Positions 42,645 to 50,719 of a DNA stretch of 56,974 nucleotides are shown here, piece after piece; positions within the stretch are counted from its first letter, which is position 1; the number at the start of each line of letters is the position of its first letter. A program made the position numbers and the translations under genes. The stretch lies in NCBI GenBank assembly GCA_016870485.1, contig VGBM01000010.1, positions 1 through 56,974 of the forward strand, written 5' to 3'. The notes beneath the pieces were generated by a model. The model worked only from the letters and a program-made list of their open reading frames with translations, did no database searches and was not told where the DNA came from. Source of the DNA: Actinomycetota bacterium (GTDB lineage Bacteria; Actinomycetota; Thermoleophilia; Gaiellales; F1-60-MAGs149).

Positions 42645-44024
42645 ATGGCCACCACCGACCGCGTCAGGATCGACCGCACGCACCTCGGCCGCCTCCTCGC
42701 GCGGGAGCGCGAGCTGTTCGCCGAGCGCACGCCCGGGTCGCGCGAGCGCTTCGCCGAGTCGAGCCGTTACCTGATCGGCGGCGTGCCGATGCAGTGGATG
42801 GAGATGTGGGTCGGCGGCCACCCGGTCTTCTTCGAGCGGGCGCACGGCAACCGCATCACCGACGTCGACGGCAACGAGCTCATCGACTTCTGCCTCGGCG
42901 ACACCGGCGCGATGGCGGGCCACTCGCCCGAGCCGACGTTCGCGGCGGTTGCGCACCGCATGCAGGAGCTCGGCGGGGTGACCACCATGCTGCCGTCCGA
43001 CGACGCGACCTGGGTCGGCCGCGACCTGGCCCGCCGCTTCGGGATGGCGAAGTGGACGTTCGCCCTCACGGCCACGGACGCGAACCGCTGGGCGCTGCGC
43101 ACCTGCCGCGTCCTGACCGGCCGGCCGCGGACGCTGGTCATGAGCTACAACTACCACGGCTCCGTCGACGAGTCGATGATCGTCCTCGACGAGGACGGCC
43201 GCCCCGTCAGCCGGCCCGGCAACATCGGTCCGCAGGTCGATCCGACGGTCACGTCGCGGGTCGTCGAGTTCAACGACCTCGCCGCGCTCGAGCGCGAGCT
43301 CGCCCACGGCGACGTGGCCTGCGTGCTCGCCGAGCCGGCCCTCACCAACATCGGCATCGTGCTGCCCGACCCCGGCTACTGGGACGAGGCCCAGCGTCTG
43401 ATCCGGGCGGCGGGCGCGCTCCTGATCATCGACGAGACGCACACCCTCTCGGCGGGGCCCGGGGGCTGCACGCGCGCCTGGGGCCTCGAGCCCGACCTGG
43501 TCACGCTCGGCAAGAGCATCGCGGGCGGCGTGCCGATCGGCGCCTACGGGGTCAGCGTGGCCGTCGCGGACCGGATCGCGGCCGAGATCGACACCGGCAT
43601 GGTCGACACGAGCGGGATCGGCGGGACGCTGGCCGGCAACCCGCTCTGCCTGGCGGCGGCCCGCGGCACGCTCGAGCACGTGCTCACCGACGAGGCGTTC
43701 GCGCGCATGATCGAGCTCGGTTCGCGCTTCCACCACGGCGTCGAGGAGATCATCGACCGCCACCGCGTGCCGTGGACCGTGGAGGGGCTCGGGGCCCGCG
43801 CCGAGCTGCGCTTCGCGGCCGTGAAGCCGCGCAACGGCGGCGAGTCGCGGGCCGCGCACGACGCGGAGGTGGAGGAGTGGCTCCACCTGTACCTGCTCAA
43901 CCGGGGCATCCTGATCACCCCGTTCCACAACATGTCGCTGATGTGCCCCGCGACGTCTGCGGACGACGTCGACCGCCACCTCGCCCTGCTCGACGAGGGC
44001 ACGGCGGAGCTCGTCGCCGGCTGA
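42645..44024 (+). CDS. Class III PLP-dependent aminotransferase, copy 2
   Basis: The 459-aa paralogue of the gene at 37273 keeps the same landmarks: SYNYHGSVDE, IDETHTLSAGPGG, Lys290 in GKSIAGGVPIGAYG, and the shared MGGVPMQWMEMWVG-like entry. The two are alike over their whole length. The ATG has GAGGAGGG 5-12 nt upstream, so it is leadered. Having one copy on each side of the importer suggests either two steps of one pathway or two related substrates. A hairpin follows. Confidence 0.9.
   Translation: MATTDRVRIDRTHLGRLLARERELFAERTPGSRERFAESSRYLIGGVPMQWMEMWVGGHPVFFERAHGNRITDVDGNELIDFCLGDTGAMAGHSPEPTFAAVAHRMQELGGVTTMLPSDDATWVGRDLARRFGMAKWTFALTATDANRWALRTCRVLTGRPRTLVMSYNYHGSVDESMIVLDEDGRPVSRPGNIGPQVDPTVTSRVVEFNDLAALERELAHGDVACVLAEPALTNIGIVLPDPGYWDEAQRLIRAAGALLIIDETHTLSAGPGGCTRAWGLEPDLVTLGKSIAGGVPIGAYGVSVAVADRIAAEIDTGMVDTSGIGGTLAGNPLCLAAARGTLEHVLTDEAFARMIELGSRFHHGVEEIIDRHRVPWTVEGLGARAELRFAAVKPRNGGESRAAHDAEVEEWLHLYLLNRGILITPFHNMSLMCPATSADDVDRHLALLDEGTAELVAG
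43266..43384 (+). repeat. 119-bp near-identical tract shared with 37891-38009 (copy 2)
   Basis: See the entry for copy 1; two mismatches in 119 bp. It encodes EFNDLAALERELAHGDVACV and the following LAEPALTNIG stretch. Confidence 0.65.
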
Positions 44025-44031
44025 TCGCCGC

Positions 44032-44048
44032 GTCGGGCCGGGCCCGAC
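44032..44048. terminator. Hairpin between converging aminotransferase and cupin genes
   Basis: GTCGGGC and GCCCGAC form a 7-bp stem with a 3-nt loop in the 30-bp gap. It is symmetric, so it could act on both strands; there is no T-tract. Confidence 0.45.
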
Positions 44049-44054
44049 CCGGGC

Positions 44055-44654
44055 TCAGACGATGTCGGGCGCGATCTCGGCGATCGTGTTGTCGAGCAGC
44101 TCGCGGCGGCCGTGCTCGATGTCGCGGCGCAGGACGCCCTGCTCGTCGACGCGGTACTGGCCGACCTCCATCAGGGGCGGCGAGTACGCGTGGATTGTGA
44201 CCGCGGGCGTGCCCTCGCCGTGGGCGACGGAGTGGATGTAGCCGGACGGGCCCTCGCGGCGCACGCCGGGCCGGATCTCGACCTCGCTGTGGCCCTCGGG
44301 GAGCACCATCTGCTTCTCGATCGCCATGCCCTCGGCGCCGCAGACGCCGACGCCCGAGACGGCGTGGTCGTGGTAGCCGGTGCCCTGGCCGGGCATCCAC
44401 ATGATCACCCAGACGTCGACGCGCTCGTCCTCGTAGAGGAGGCGGTAGCGGCGGCGCTCGGGATCGGCGACGATCATCGGGCGCCACAGCTCCTCACGCT
44501 CGGCGATGGCCTGGGAGAGGTCGGCGAGCTGGCGGGTGGAGAGGGGCAGGCCAGCCGTGTCGGGCACGAACCCGGCGACGCCGCTGGCGATCTCGTCCGG
44601 AGGCGAGACCACCTCGGTCCAATCCTGGGGGGTGAGGATGTCAGCGGAAGCCAT
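44055..44654 (-). CDS. Cysteine dioxygenase-fold cupin (thiol dioxygenase)
   Basis: The 199-aa cupin has the 3-His iron site and second-shell triad of the CDO family: His95 and His97 (GYHDHAVS), His141 (GPSGYIHSVAHG), then His155 and Tyr157 in VTIHAYSPPL. Cys93 of mammalian CDO, which cross-links to the Tyr, is replaced by Val at the matching place. CDO enzymes oxidise cysteine, or 3-mercaptopropionate and related thiols, to sulfinates. Its position next to two amine transaminases and an importer suggests a path for a sulfur-containing amine or amino acid; that is inference. It has its own promoter with a leader of about 54 nt. Confidence 0.82.
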   Translation of the reverse strand: MASADILTPQDWTEVVSPPDEIASGVAGFVPDTAGLPLSTRQLADLSQAIAEREELWRPMIVADPERRRYRLLYEDERVDVWVIMWMPGQGTGYHDHAVSGVGVCGAEGMAIEKQMVLPEGHSEVEIRPGVRREGPSGYIHSVAHGEGTPAVTIHAYSPPLMEVGQYRVDEQGVLRRDIEHGRRELLDNTIAEIAPDIV

Positions 44655-44714
44655 CTTCCACCGCCTTTCGCAGCGGCGCCGAGGGGACTCAGGGAGACCC
44701 CAGAACCAGTCAGA

Positions 44715-44720
44715 AGCATA
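44715..44720 (-). promoter_or_regulatory. -10 box (TATGCT) of the thiol dioxygenase gene
   Basis: TATGCT on the minus strand lies about 60 nt before the ATG at 44654, in the gap shared with moaC. A GGTGG-containing ribosome binding site precedes the ATG. Confidence 0.45.
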
Positions 44721-44738
44721 CCCCTCTTCGTGGAGCCG

Positions 44739-44744
44739 TACACT
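44739..44744 (+). promoter_or_regulatory. -10 box (TACACT) of moaC
   Basis: TACACT lies 8 nt from the moaC ATG (44753), which predicts a leaderless moaC-mogA message. Confidence 0.45.
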
Positions 44745-44752
44745 TCCGGCCG

Positions 44753-45208
44753 ATGACGGACGTGCGCATGATCGACGTGGGCGGCAAGGCGGTGACGCGC
44801 CGGCGCGCGCTCGCCCGCTGCGAGGTGCGCATGCACGACGCGGCCCTCGCGCGGATCGAGGACGGGCAGGTGGCGAAGGGCGATGTGCTCGCCACCGCGC
44901 GCGTGGCGGGGATCGCCGCCGCGAAGCGCACGCCCGACCTCCTGCCCCTCTGCCACCCCCTGATGCTCGACCACGTCCGCGTCGACCTCGCCGTCGACCG
45001 CGCCGCGGGCTGCGTGCGCGTCGAGGCCGAGTGCGCGCTCGACGGCAAGACGGGCGTCGAGATGGAGGCCCTGACCGCGGTCGCGGCGGCCGCCCTCTGC
45101 GTGCACGACATGCTCAAGTCGACCGACCCCACGATCTCCATCGACGGCATCGCGCTGTGGGAGAAGGACGGCGGCAAGAGCGGCGCGTGGCGCCGACCGG
45201 AGGCGTGA
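44753..45208 (+). CDS. moaC: Cyclic pyranopterin monophosphate synthase MoaC
   Basis: The 151-aa protein has the MoaC landmarks MIDVGGKAVTRRRA (6-19), LLPLCHPL (about 62-69), the catalytic KTGVEMEAL and the C-terminal lysines in WEKDGGKSGAW. It rearranges the GTP-derived intermediate from MoaA to cPMP in molybdenum cofactor synthesis. moaA, moaD and moaE are not nearby. Its stop overlaps the next start (TGATG). Confidence 0.95.
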   Translation: MTDVRMIDVGGKAVTRRRALARCEVRMHDAALARIEDGQVAKGDVLATARVAGIAAAKRTPDLLPLCHPLMLDHVRVDLAVDRAAGCVRVEAECALDGKTGVEMEALTAVAAAALCVHDMLKSTDPTISIDGIALWEKDGGKSGAWRRPEA

Positions 45209-45693
45209 TGCGCGCCTGCGTTCTGACGGTCTCCGACGGCGTCTTCCACGGCGCGCGCGAGGACGGCTCGGGCGACCTCCTCGCCGCCAAGGCCGAGGCG
45301 GCGGGGTTCTCGGTGGTGGAGCGGGCCGTGGTGCCCGACGAGGCCGCGGAGATCGTGGCCCGGGTCGCGGGCTGGTGCGACGCCGCCGACGCGGTCGAGC
45401 TCGTGCTCGTCACGGGCGGCACGGGCTTCGCGCCGCGCGACGTTACGCCCGAGGCCCTGCGCGGCGCGCTCGAGCGGCTCGCGCCCGGCCTCGACGAGGC
45501 GATGCGCGCCTTCTCGATGCGGGCCAAGCCGCACGGGATGCTCAGCCGCGGCGCCTCCGGCATCCGCGGGCGCACCCTCGTGGTGTCGTTCCCCGGCAGC
45601 CCCCGCGCCTGCGACGAGCTGTTCGACGTGGTCGAGCCCGTCCTCGCGCACGCCGTCGGGCTCCTGCGGAGCGAGCCGACCGAGCACCTCTGA
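45208..45693 (+). CDS. mogA: Molybdopterin adenylyltransferase MogA/MoaB family
   Basis: The 161-aa protein has LTVSDGVFHGAREDGSGDLL (6-25), the MPT-binding LVTGGTGFAPRDVTPEAL and FPGSPRACDELFDVV. It activates molybdopterin by adenylation before metal insertion (MogA) or belongs to the related MoaB group. It is co-translated with moaC. The next gene converges after 4 bp. Confidence 0.9.
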   Translation: MRACVLTVSDGVFHGAREDGSGDLLAAKAEAAGFSVVERAVVPDEAAEIVARVAGWCDAADAVELVLVTGGTGFAPRDVTPEALRGALERLAPGLDEAMRAFSMRAKPHGMLSRGASGIRGRTLVVSFPGSPRACDELFDVVEPVLAHAVGLLRSEPTEHL

Positions 45694-45697
45694 GCCG

Positions 45698-46462
45698 CTA
45701 GCCGCGGCGCGGCAGCCAGCGGAAGAAGCGCGCGGCCACGATCAGGCCGAGGACGCCCCAGGCGACGAGGAGGAGCACGCTCGTCCAGGGGATGTCCGGC
45801 TCGGCCGGGTCGTACGGCCAGGTGATGATCTTCACGAAGGGCGCGATCGGGAACACCGACGCGGCGGAGCTGAGCCAGTCGGGCAGGGACGCCACGGGCA
45901 CGAACACGCCCGACACGAAGTAGAGCGGCAGGACCAGCAGGTTGGCGAGCGGGGGGCCGGCCTCCGACGACGGCGTGATCGAGGCGAGCGCCATGCCGAG
46001 GCACGAGAAGACGGCGGCGCCGATCAGGACCGACAGGACGAGCCACGGGACGCGGTCGATGGACACCTCGACGCCGTAGGCGATGCGGCCGACGAGCAGC
46101 ATCACGACCACCATCGTGGTGCCGATCAAAAGCGACGTCACGCCCTGGCCGGCGATCAGGAGCCAGGCCGGCGCGGGCGTGCCGCGGACGCGCTTGAAGA
46201 GGCCCGTCTCGCGGCGGTTGACCATCGTGATCGCGAGCGACACGAAGCAGGCCGAGACGATGCCCATCGCCATGAAGGCGGGCACCTGCAGGGTCGACTG
46301 GGTGAGGGCGTAGTCGGACCCGGCGGACACCTCGATGTCGCCGAAGATCGCCTCGAACAGGACGAGGAAGATGACCGGCAGGAAGACCGTGAAGAAGAGG
46401 GTCTCGGGGCGCCGGCCGAAGGCGATCAGGTCGGCGCGCACCTGCTCGGCGAGCATCCTCAC
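45698..46462 (-). CDS. ABC-2 type exporter permease
   Basis: The 254-aa protein has six TM helices with the ABC-2 pattern (daunorubicin/drug exporter type): FFTVFLPVIFLVLFEAIFG, RRETGLFKRVRGTP and LYFVSGVFVPVASLPDW (usual PxxxxSGxxxP region). Together with the ATPase gene it forms an exporter; drugs, lipids or polymers are possible cargo. GTG 46462 overlaps the ATPase stop by 4 bp; an ATG at 46456 is an alternative. Confidence 0.87.
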   Translation of the reverse strand: MRMLAEQVRADLIAFGRRPETLFFTVFLPVIFLVLFEAIFGDIEVSAGSDYALTQSTLQVPAFMAMGIVSACFVSLAITMVNRRETGLFKRVRGTPAPAWLLIAGQGVTSLLIGTTMVVVMLLVGRIAYGVEVSIDRVPWLVLSVLIGAAVFSCLGMALASITPSSEAGPPLANLLVLPLYFVSGVFVPVASLPDWLSSAASVFPIAPFVKIITWPYDPAEPDIPWTSVLLLVAWGVLGLIVAARFFRWLPRRG

Positions 46463-47373
46463 GACGCGGCCTCCGCGTGGTCGCCCGCGATCGCCAGGAA
46501 CACGTCCTCGAGGGTGGGCCGCTCGACGGTGAGGTTGGCGAGCTCGAGCCCGCGACCCTCGGCCCAGCCGCACAGGAGCGCGAGGTCGCGGGTCGGGGCG
46601 GAGGTCTCGACGCGCACGACGCCGCCCGCGAGGTCGGGTGCGGCCGAGAGCGCGGGCAGGTCCGCCGCGCCGACGCCGGCGGGCAGCTCGAAGCGGATCT
46701 CCACGTCGCCGCGCAGGGCCTGCAGCTCGGCCGGCGTGCCGAGCGCCGCCACCCTGCCGTCGCGCAGGACGGCGACGCGGTCGGCGAGGACCTGCGCCTC
46801 GTCCATGTAGTGCGTGGTCAGGAAGACGGTGGTGCCGAGCTCGCGCAGCCCGTGGATCACGTCCCAGAACTGCCGCCGGGCGTCCGGGTCGAAGCCCGTG
46901 GTGGGCTCGTCGAGGAAGACGAGGTCGGGGCGCCCGATCAGGGCGATGCCGACGTCGAGGCGGCGCCTCTGGCCGCCCGACAGCCGGCCCGCGCGCTGGC
47001 CGGCCTGGGCGGCGAGGCCGACGAGGCCGATCACCTCGTCGACGGGCCGGGGACGGGGGAAGTAGGCGGCGTAGAGCCGCAGCGTCTCGCGCACCGTCAG
47101 CGCGCCGAGGGGCTGCGACTCCTGCAGGACGATCCCGAGCCGCGACCGCCAGGCGCTGCCCGCGTGGGCCGGGTCCTCGCCGAGCACCGACACGGTGCCG
47201 GCGTCGCGGGTGCGGTAGCCCTCGAGGATCTCTGCCGTCGTGGTCTTGCCGGCGCCGTTGCGGCCGAGGAACGCGAGCACCTCGCCCTCGCGCACGACCA
47301 GGTCGAGCCCGTCGACCACGGCGCGGTCGCCGTAGCGCTTGACCAGCCCCTCCACCACGATCGCGTCGGCCAC
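46459..47373 (-). CDS. ABC-2 type exporter ATP-binding protein
   Basis: The 304-aa ATPase has Walker A GRNGAGKTT, Q-loop LQESQPLG, signature LSGGQRRRLDVGIAL, Walker B LVFLDEPTTGFD and switch His TTHYMDEA, plus the C-terminal domain usual for DrrA-like proteins (about 220-304). GTG 47373 is chosen over ATG 47382 because the TAGGAT box at 47386-47381 overlaps that ATG and leaves 7 nt to the GTG. It is the first gene of the two-gene exporter unit. Confidence 0.9.
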   Translation of the reverse strand: MADAIVVEGLVKRYGDRAVVDGLDLVVREGEVLAFLGRNGAGKTTTAEILEGYRTRDAGTVSVLGEDPAHAGSAWRSRLGIVLQESQPLGALTVRETLRLYAAYFPRPRPVDEVIGLVGLAAQAGQRAGRLSGGQRRRLDVGIALIGRPDLVFLDEPTTGFDPDARRQFWDVIHGLRELGTTVFLTTHYMDEAQVLADRVAVLRDGRVAALGTPAELQALRGDVEIRFELPAGVGAADLPALSAAPDLAGGVVRVETSAPTRDLALLCGWAEGRGLELANLTVERPTLEDVFLAIAGDHAEAAS

Positions 47374-47380
47374 GGTGCGC

Positions 47381-47386
47381 ATCCTA
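47381..47386 (-). promoter_or_regulatory. -10 box (TAGGAT) of the ABC-2 exporter
   Basis: TAGGAT on minus lies 7 nt from the GTG at 47373. It overlaps an in-frame ATG, which is therefore unlikely to be transcribed in full. Confidence 0.5.
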
Positions 47387-47425
47387 CCGCCGCGCCGGCC
47401 GGGGCCGGGGAGCGAAGATCCAGCC

Positions 47426-48295
47426 GTGGAGCCCGCCGCGATCCCCAGCCTGCCGCGCCGCCTCGCCAATCTCGTGCGGCTCGAGCACTCCGTGTTCGCG
47501 CTGCCGTATGCCTACGCGGGCGCGCTGCTCGCCGCCATGGGCCTGCCGTTCTGGTCGGCCCTCGTCTGGATCACGGTGGCGATGGTGGGGGCCCGCACGC
47601 TCGCGATGGGCCTGAACCGGCTGATCGACGCCGAGATCGACGCCCGAAACCCGCGCACCGCCGGACGCGAGATCCCCGCTGGGCTCGTTACCCGGGCGCA
47701 GGTCTGGGGGCTCTGCGCCGTCTCGCTCGCGCTGCTCCTCCTCGCCTGCTGGAACCTCGCGCCCCTGACCCGCTGGCTGTGGCCGCTCGTGGTGATCCCG
47801 TTCGTGGTCTACCCGTACCTGAAGCGCTTCACGCCGCTCTGCCACCTCTGGCTCGGGCTCTGCATCGGGCTCGCACCGGTCGCGGCCTGGGTCGCCGTCG
47901 CCGACGACCTGCCGCCCGGGGCGTTCCTCCTGCTCGGCGTCGTCGGCCTCTGGATCGCCGGCTTCGACATCATCTACGCCACCCTCGACGTCGGCTTCGA
48001 CCGCGCCGAGGGCATCCACTCGGCGCCCGCCGACTGGGGCATCGGGCCCGCCCTGTGGGTCGCGCGCCTCATGCACGTCGGCAGCGTCGCCTCGATGGCC
48101 GGCGTCGGGCTCTGGCTCGGCCTCGCCTGGCCCTACTGGGTCGCCGTCCTCGCCTGCGCCGCGCTCCTCGCCTACGAGCACGCGATCGTGCGCGAGGACG
48201 ACCTCTCGAAAGTCAACCAGGCGTTCTTCAACGTCAACGCGGTCCTCGCCTTCGCCTACCTGGCGGGCGTGGTCGCGGCGCTCGCCGTCGGCTGA
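47426..48295 (+). CDS. UbiA-family prenyltransferase (4-hydroxybenzoate/MqnP-like)
   Basis: The 289-aa protein has 7-9 TM helices and both Asp-rich prenyl-diphosphate sites: NRLIDAEIDARNPRTAGR (about 70-87) and DIIYATLDVGFDRAEGIHS (about 181-199). It attaches an isoprenoid chain to an aromatic ring. The FDIIYATLDVGFDRAEG pattern is common to UbiA and MqnP of the futalosine menaquinone pathway. GTG 47426 has GAAGAT 6 nt upstream (weak). Without other men or mqn genes nearby the ring substrate cannot be fixed. Confidence 0.88.
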   Translation: MEPAAIPSLPRRLANLVRLEHSVFALPYAYAGALLAAMGLPFWSALVWITVAMVGARTLAMGLNRLIDAEIDARNPRTAGREIPAGLVTRAQVWGLCAVSLALLLLACWNLAPLTRWLWPLVVIPFVVYPYLKRFTPLCHLWLGLCIGLAPVAAWVAVADDLPPGAFLLLGVVGLWIAGFDIIYATLDVGFDRAEGIHSAPADWGIGPALWVARLMHVGSVASMAGVGLWLGLAWPYWVAVLACAALLAYEHAIVREDDLSKVNQAFFNVNAVLAFAYLAGVVAALAVG

Positions 48296-48414
48296 GCGGC
48301 CGCCGGAGGCCGGCCCGCGCCCGCGCACGGCGCGCGCCGATGTGAAAGAATCGCCCGGGCCGCGACACGGAGCGGGCAGGCGGCCGACCCCGGCCCTGAA
48401 CCGCAGGAGCCGAG

Positions 48415-48969
48415 ATGCAGCGTACGCAGCGGGAGGAGCGGCTGGTGGTCATGGTCGACGCGCACGCTGCGCCGCTGCGCCGTTACCTGCTGCGCCGCGG
48501 CGCCGGCGACGACGCGGAGGATCTGGCCGCCGAGGCGCTCCTGATCGCCTGGCGGCGGCTCGACGAGGTGCCCCGGGGAGCCGAGCTGCCGTGGCTCTAC
48601 CGTACCGCCTGGAACCTCCTCGCCAACCATCGCCGCCGGCTGCGCGCCGTGCCGGACCCGGACGTCGACGTGGCGGTCGGCGACTTCGCCGACGGCCTGA
48701 TCGACGACCTCGCGCTGCGGGCGGCCTGGCGCGGGCTGTCCGAGCGCGACCGCGAGGTGCTGCGCCTCGTCGCCTGGGAGGGGCTCGACGGGCCCGCGCT
48801 CGCGGCGGCGCTCGGGATCGGCACCGGCGGTGCGGGGGCCGCGCTGTCCCGGGCCCGCGCGCGGCTCGCCGCCGCGTGGGCCGAGGAGGGCCGTGAAAGC
48901 CCGGCCGCCCCGGGCACAGAGACAGGGCGACGGGCGACCCCGACGGAGGCCGACGATGGACGCGCATGA
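48415..48969 (+). CDS. ECF-type RNA polymerase sigma factor
   Basis: The 184-aa protein has region 2 (about 10-75; DDAEDLAAEALLIAWRRLDE, with PWLYRTAWNLLANHRRR) and region 4 (about 108-150; LSERDREVLRLVAWEGLDG, followed by a HTH and SRARARLAAAW). The 30-residue tail is polar and not conserved. A CAGGAG site lies 6-11 nt before the ATG. It overlaps by 14 nt with a gene for a membrane protein that is probably its regulator. Confidence 0.9.
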   Translation: MQRTQREERLVVMVDAHAAPLRRYLLRRGAGDDAEDLAAEALLIAWRRLDEVPRGAELPWLYRTAWNLLANHRRRLRAVPDPDVDVAVGDFADGLIDDLALRAAWRGLSERDREVLRLVAWEGLDGPALAAALGIGTGGAGAALSRARARLAAAWAEEGRESPAAPGTETGRRATPTEADDGRA

Positions 48970-50296
48970 CGAGATGACCGGGGCGGAGCGGGCGGCGCTG
49001 GAGGCGCTGCGTGCCGCCGACCCCGCGCCCGCGGACGCCGACCTCGGCGCCCCGGCCGCAGTCGCCCGCATCCGCGCGAGCGTGGTGGCGGGCCGGGACT
49101 TCGAGCGGCCGCGGGGCGCCCGGCGGCGCCCGCGCCTGCTCGTGCCCATCGCCGCCGTGGTGCTGGCGCTCGCCGTCGGGGTCATCGGCGGGCGGCTGAC
49201 GGCTCCGGCCGCCTCCGACGGAACCGCCCCTGGGGCGGCCGTCGGCGGCCCTGTGGCGGTCGGTGAGCCTGAGTTGGCCGGACCGGCCGGCGGGGTCGCG
49301 GCCGACGCCGGCAAGGTCTCGTCGGCGGTGGCGACGGAGGGGATCGGGATGCCGGGCTACGGCGGCATCGCTCTGCTCGAGCCGGACGCCGCGCTCGCCG
49401 ACGCGACCGGCACCGCGACCGGCTACCGGGTCGTCGCCGACGGCGATCCAGCGGCGCTCGCGGCCGCGGTCGCGGCCGCGTTCGGGGTCGCGGGCGAGGC
49501 GCGCGAGGCAGGGGGGTCGTGGAGCGTCGGCGCGACCGACGGGTCGGGCCCCACGGTGACCGTGTTCGCCGGCCCGGGCGGGCTGCAGTGGTCGTACGGC
49601 GATCCGGCGGCCGTGCCGTGCGCGACGCCGCTGCCGGCTGATGCGGCGCGGGCGGAGCCGGCACCCGCCGAGGGCGCCGGGGACGCCGCGGTCGCCGAGC
49701 CGGTCGCGTGCCCGGAGCCGGCGGGGCCGGCGCCGACGGCGGAGCAGGCGCGGAGCCGGGCGGAGGCGGTGCTGGCGGCGGTCGGGCTCGACCCCGCGGC
49801 GCAGGCCTGGGACGTGCAGGCCGATGGGGCGAGCGCGTGGGCCTCGGCCACGGCCCTGGTCGACGGGCAGCGCGCGCCGCTCTCGACCTGGCTCTCGCTC
49901 GGGCCGGGCGGCCTCGTGCAGTCGGCGAGCGGGACGGTGGCCCGGCTCGTGCCCGTGCCGGGCTACCCGACCGTGGGCGAGCGCAGCGCGGTCGTGCGCA
50001 CCCGGGACGCCCTCTGGGCGTCCCTGACGACGCCCGACTGGGAGGCGGTCACCGTGCAGGCGGCGGTCGAGCCCGGCGTGGTCGACGTCGACCCGCTGCC
50101 GACGGTCGACGGGCGCCCCGCCGCGGTCGCCTACGCCGCCGAGGCCGTGATCGCGTCGGCGGAGCCGGCGCTCATGACGGTCTACGGGCCGGACGGCGGC
50201 ATCGCGCTCCTGCCGGCCCATCGGCTGGTCGCCGAGGACGGCCGGCGCTGGATCACGCCGGCGGTCACCGCCGACTACCTCGTCGTGCCGGACTGA
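48956..50296 (+). CDS. Membrane protein paired with the sigma factor (putative anti-sigma/sensor)
   Basis: The 446-aa protein has an acidic cytoplasmic head of about 60 residues, one TM helix (LLVPIAAVVLALAVGVIGG, about 61-80) and a large Ala/Gly/Val-rich outer part (about 85-446) with two Cys (near 222 and 244). The arrangement is that of single-pass anti-sigma factors, although no zinc HxxxCxxC motif is visible in the head. The outer part looks like a beta-rich domain with repeated VAVG/VAEDG-like strands and no known fold. It shares its message with the sigma gene. A role as sensor is inferred from gene order and topology. Confidence 0.65.
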   Translation: MDAHDEMTGAERAALEALRAADPAPADADLGAPAAVARIRASVVAGRDFERPRGARRRPRLLVPIAAVVLALAVGVIGGRLTAPAASDGTAPGAAVGGPVAVGEPELAGPAGGVAADAGKVSSAVATEGIGMPGYGGIALLEPDAALADATGTATGYRVVADGDPAALAAAVAAAFGVAGEAREAGGSWSVGATDGSGPTVTVFAGPGGLQWSYGDPAAVPCATPLPADAARAEPAPAEGAGDAAVAEPVACPEPAGPAPTAEQARSRAEAVLAAVGLDPAAQAWDVQADGASAWASATALVDGQRAPLSTWLSLGPGGLVQSASGTVARLVPVPGYPTVGERSAVVRTRDALWASLTTPDWEAVTVQAAVEPGVVDVDPLPTVDGRPAAVAYAAEAVIASAEPALMTVYGPDGGIALLPAHRLVAEDGRRWITPAVTADYLVVPD

Positions 50297-50299
50297 CGG

Positions 50300-50719
50300 C
50301 TACCCGATGACGGACGCCTCGAGCCGCGCCCGCAGGTCGTCCGGCAGGGGCCGCGAGGCGGTGTGCTCGGCGTTCGTGTGCACGAGCACGCCCGTCGCGC
50401 GCGCCGCGACGCGCCCGTCGGAGAGGGCGGTGATCGTCTCGCGCAGCGTGATCGACGAGCCGCCGACCTTCTCGACCTCGACGAGCACCTCGACCGCGCC
50501 GTCCTCCTGGGTCAGCTGCGAGACGAAGTCGATCGCGATGTGGCGCACCACGAACTCGGTCATGGTGGGCTCGCCGTCGCCGAGGGCGTTCGCGAGCCAC
50601 GCGTCGCGGCCCTCCTCGAGGTAGCTGAGGAAGACCGCGTTGTTGACGTGGTTGAAGCCGTCGAGGTCGCGCCAGCGGATCGCCACCGTCTTCCGGCCCG
50701 GCTCGATCGGCGTGCTCAC
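50300..50719 (-). CDS. Acyl-CoA thioesterase, hotdog fold (4HBT family)
   Basis: The 139-aa protein has the 4HBT signature IRWRDLDGFNHVNNAVFLSYLEE, where the Asp and His-Val-Asn-Asn pocket cleaves thioesters. Length and the later FVSQLTQEDGAVEVLVEV fit the YbgC/FadM-like group. GTG 50719 overlaps the phzF stop by 4 bp. The acyl substrate is unknown. Confidence 0.88.
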   Translation of the reverse strand: MSTPIEPGRKTVAIRWRDLDGFNHVNNAVFLSYLEEGRDAWLANALGDGEPTMTEFVVRHIAIDFVSQLTQEDGAVEVLVEVEKVGGSSITLRETITALSDGRVAARATGVLVHTNAEHTASRPLPDDLRARLEASVIG

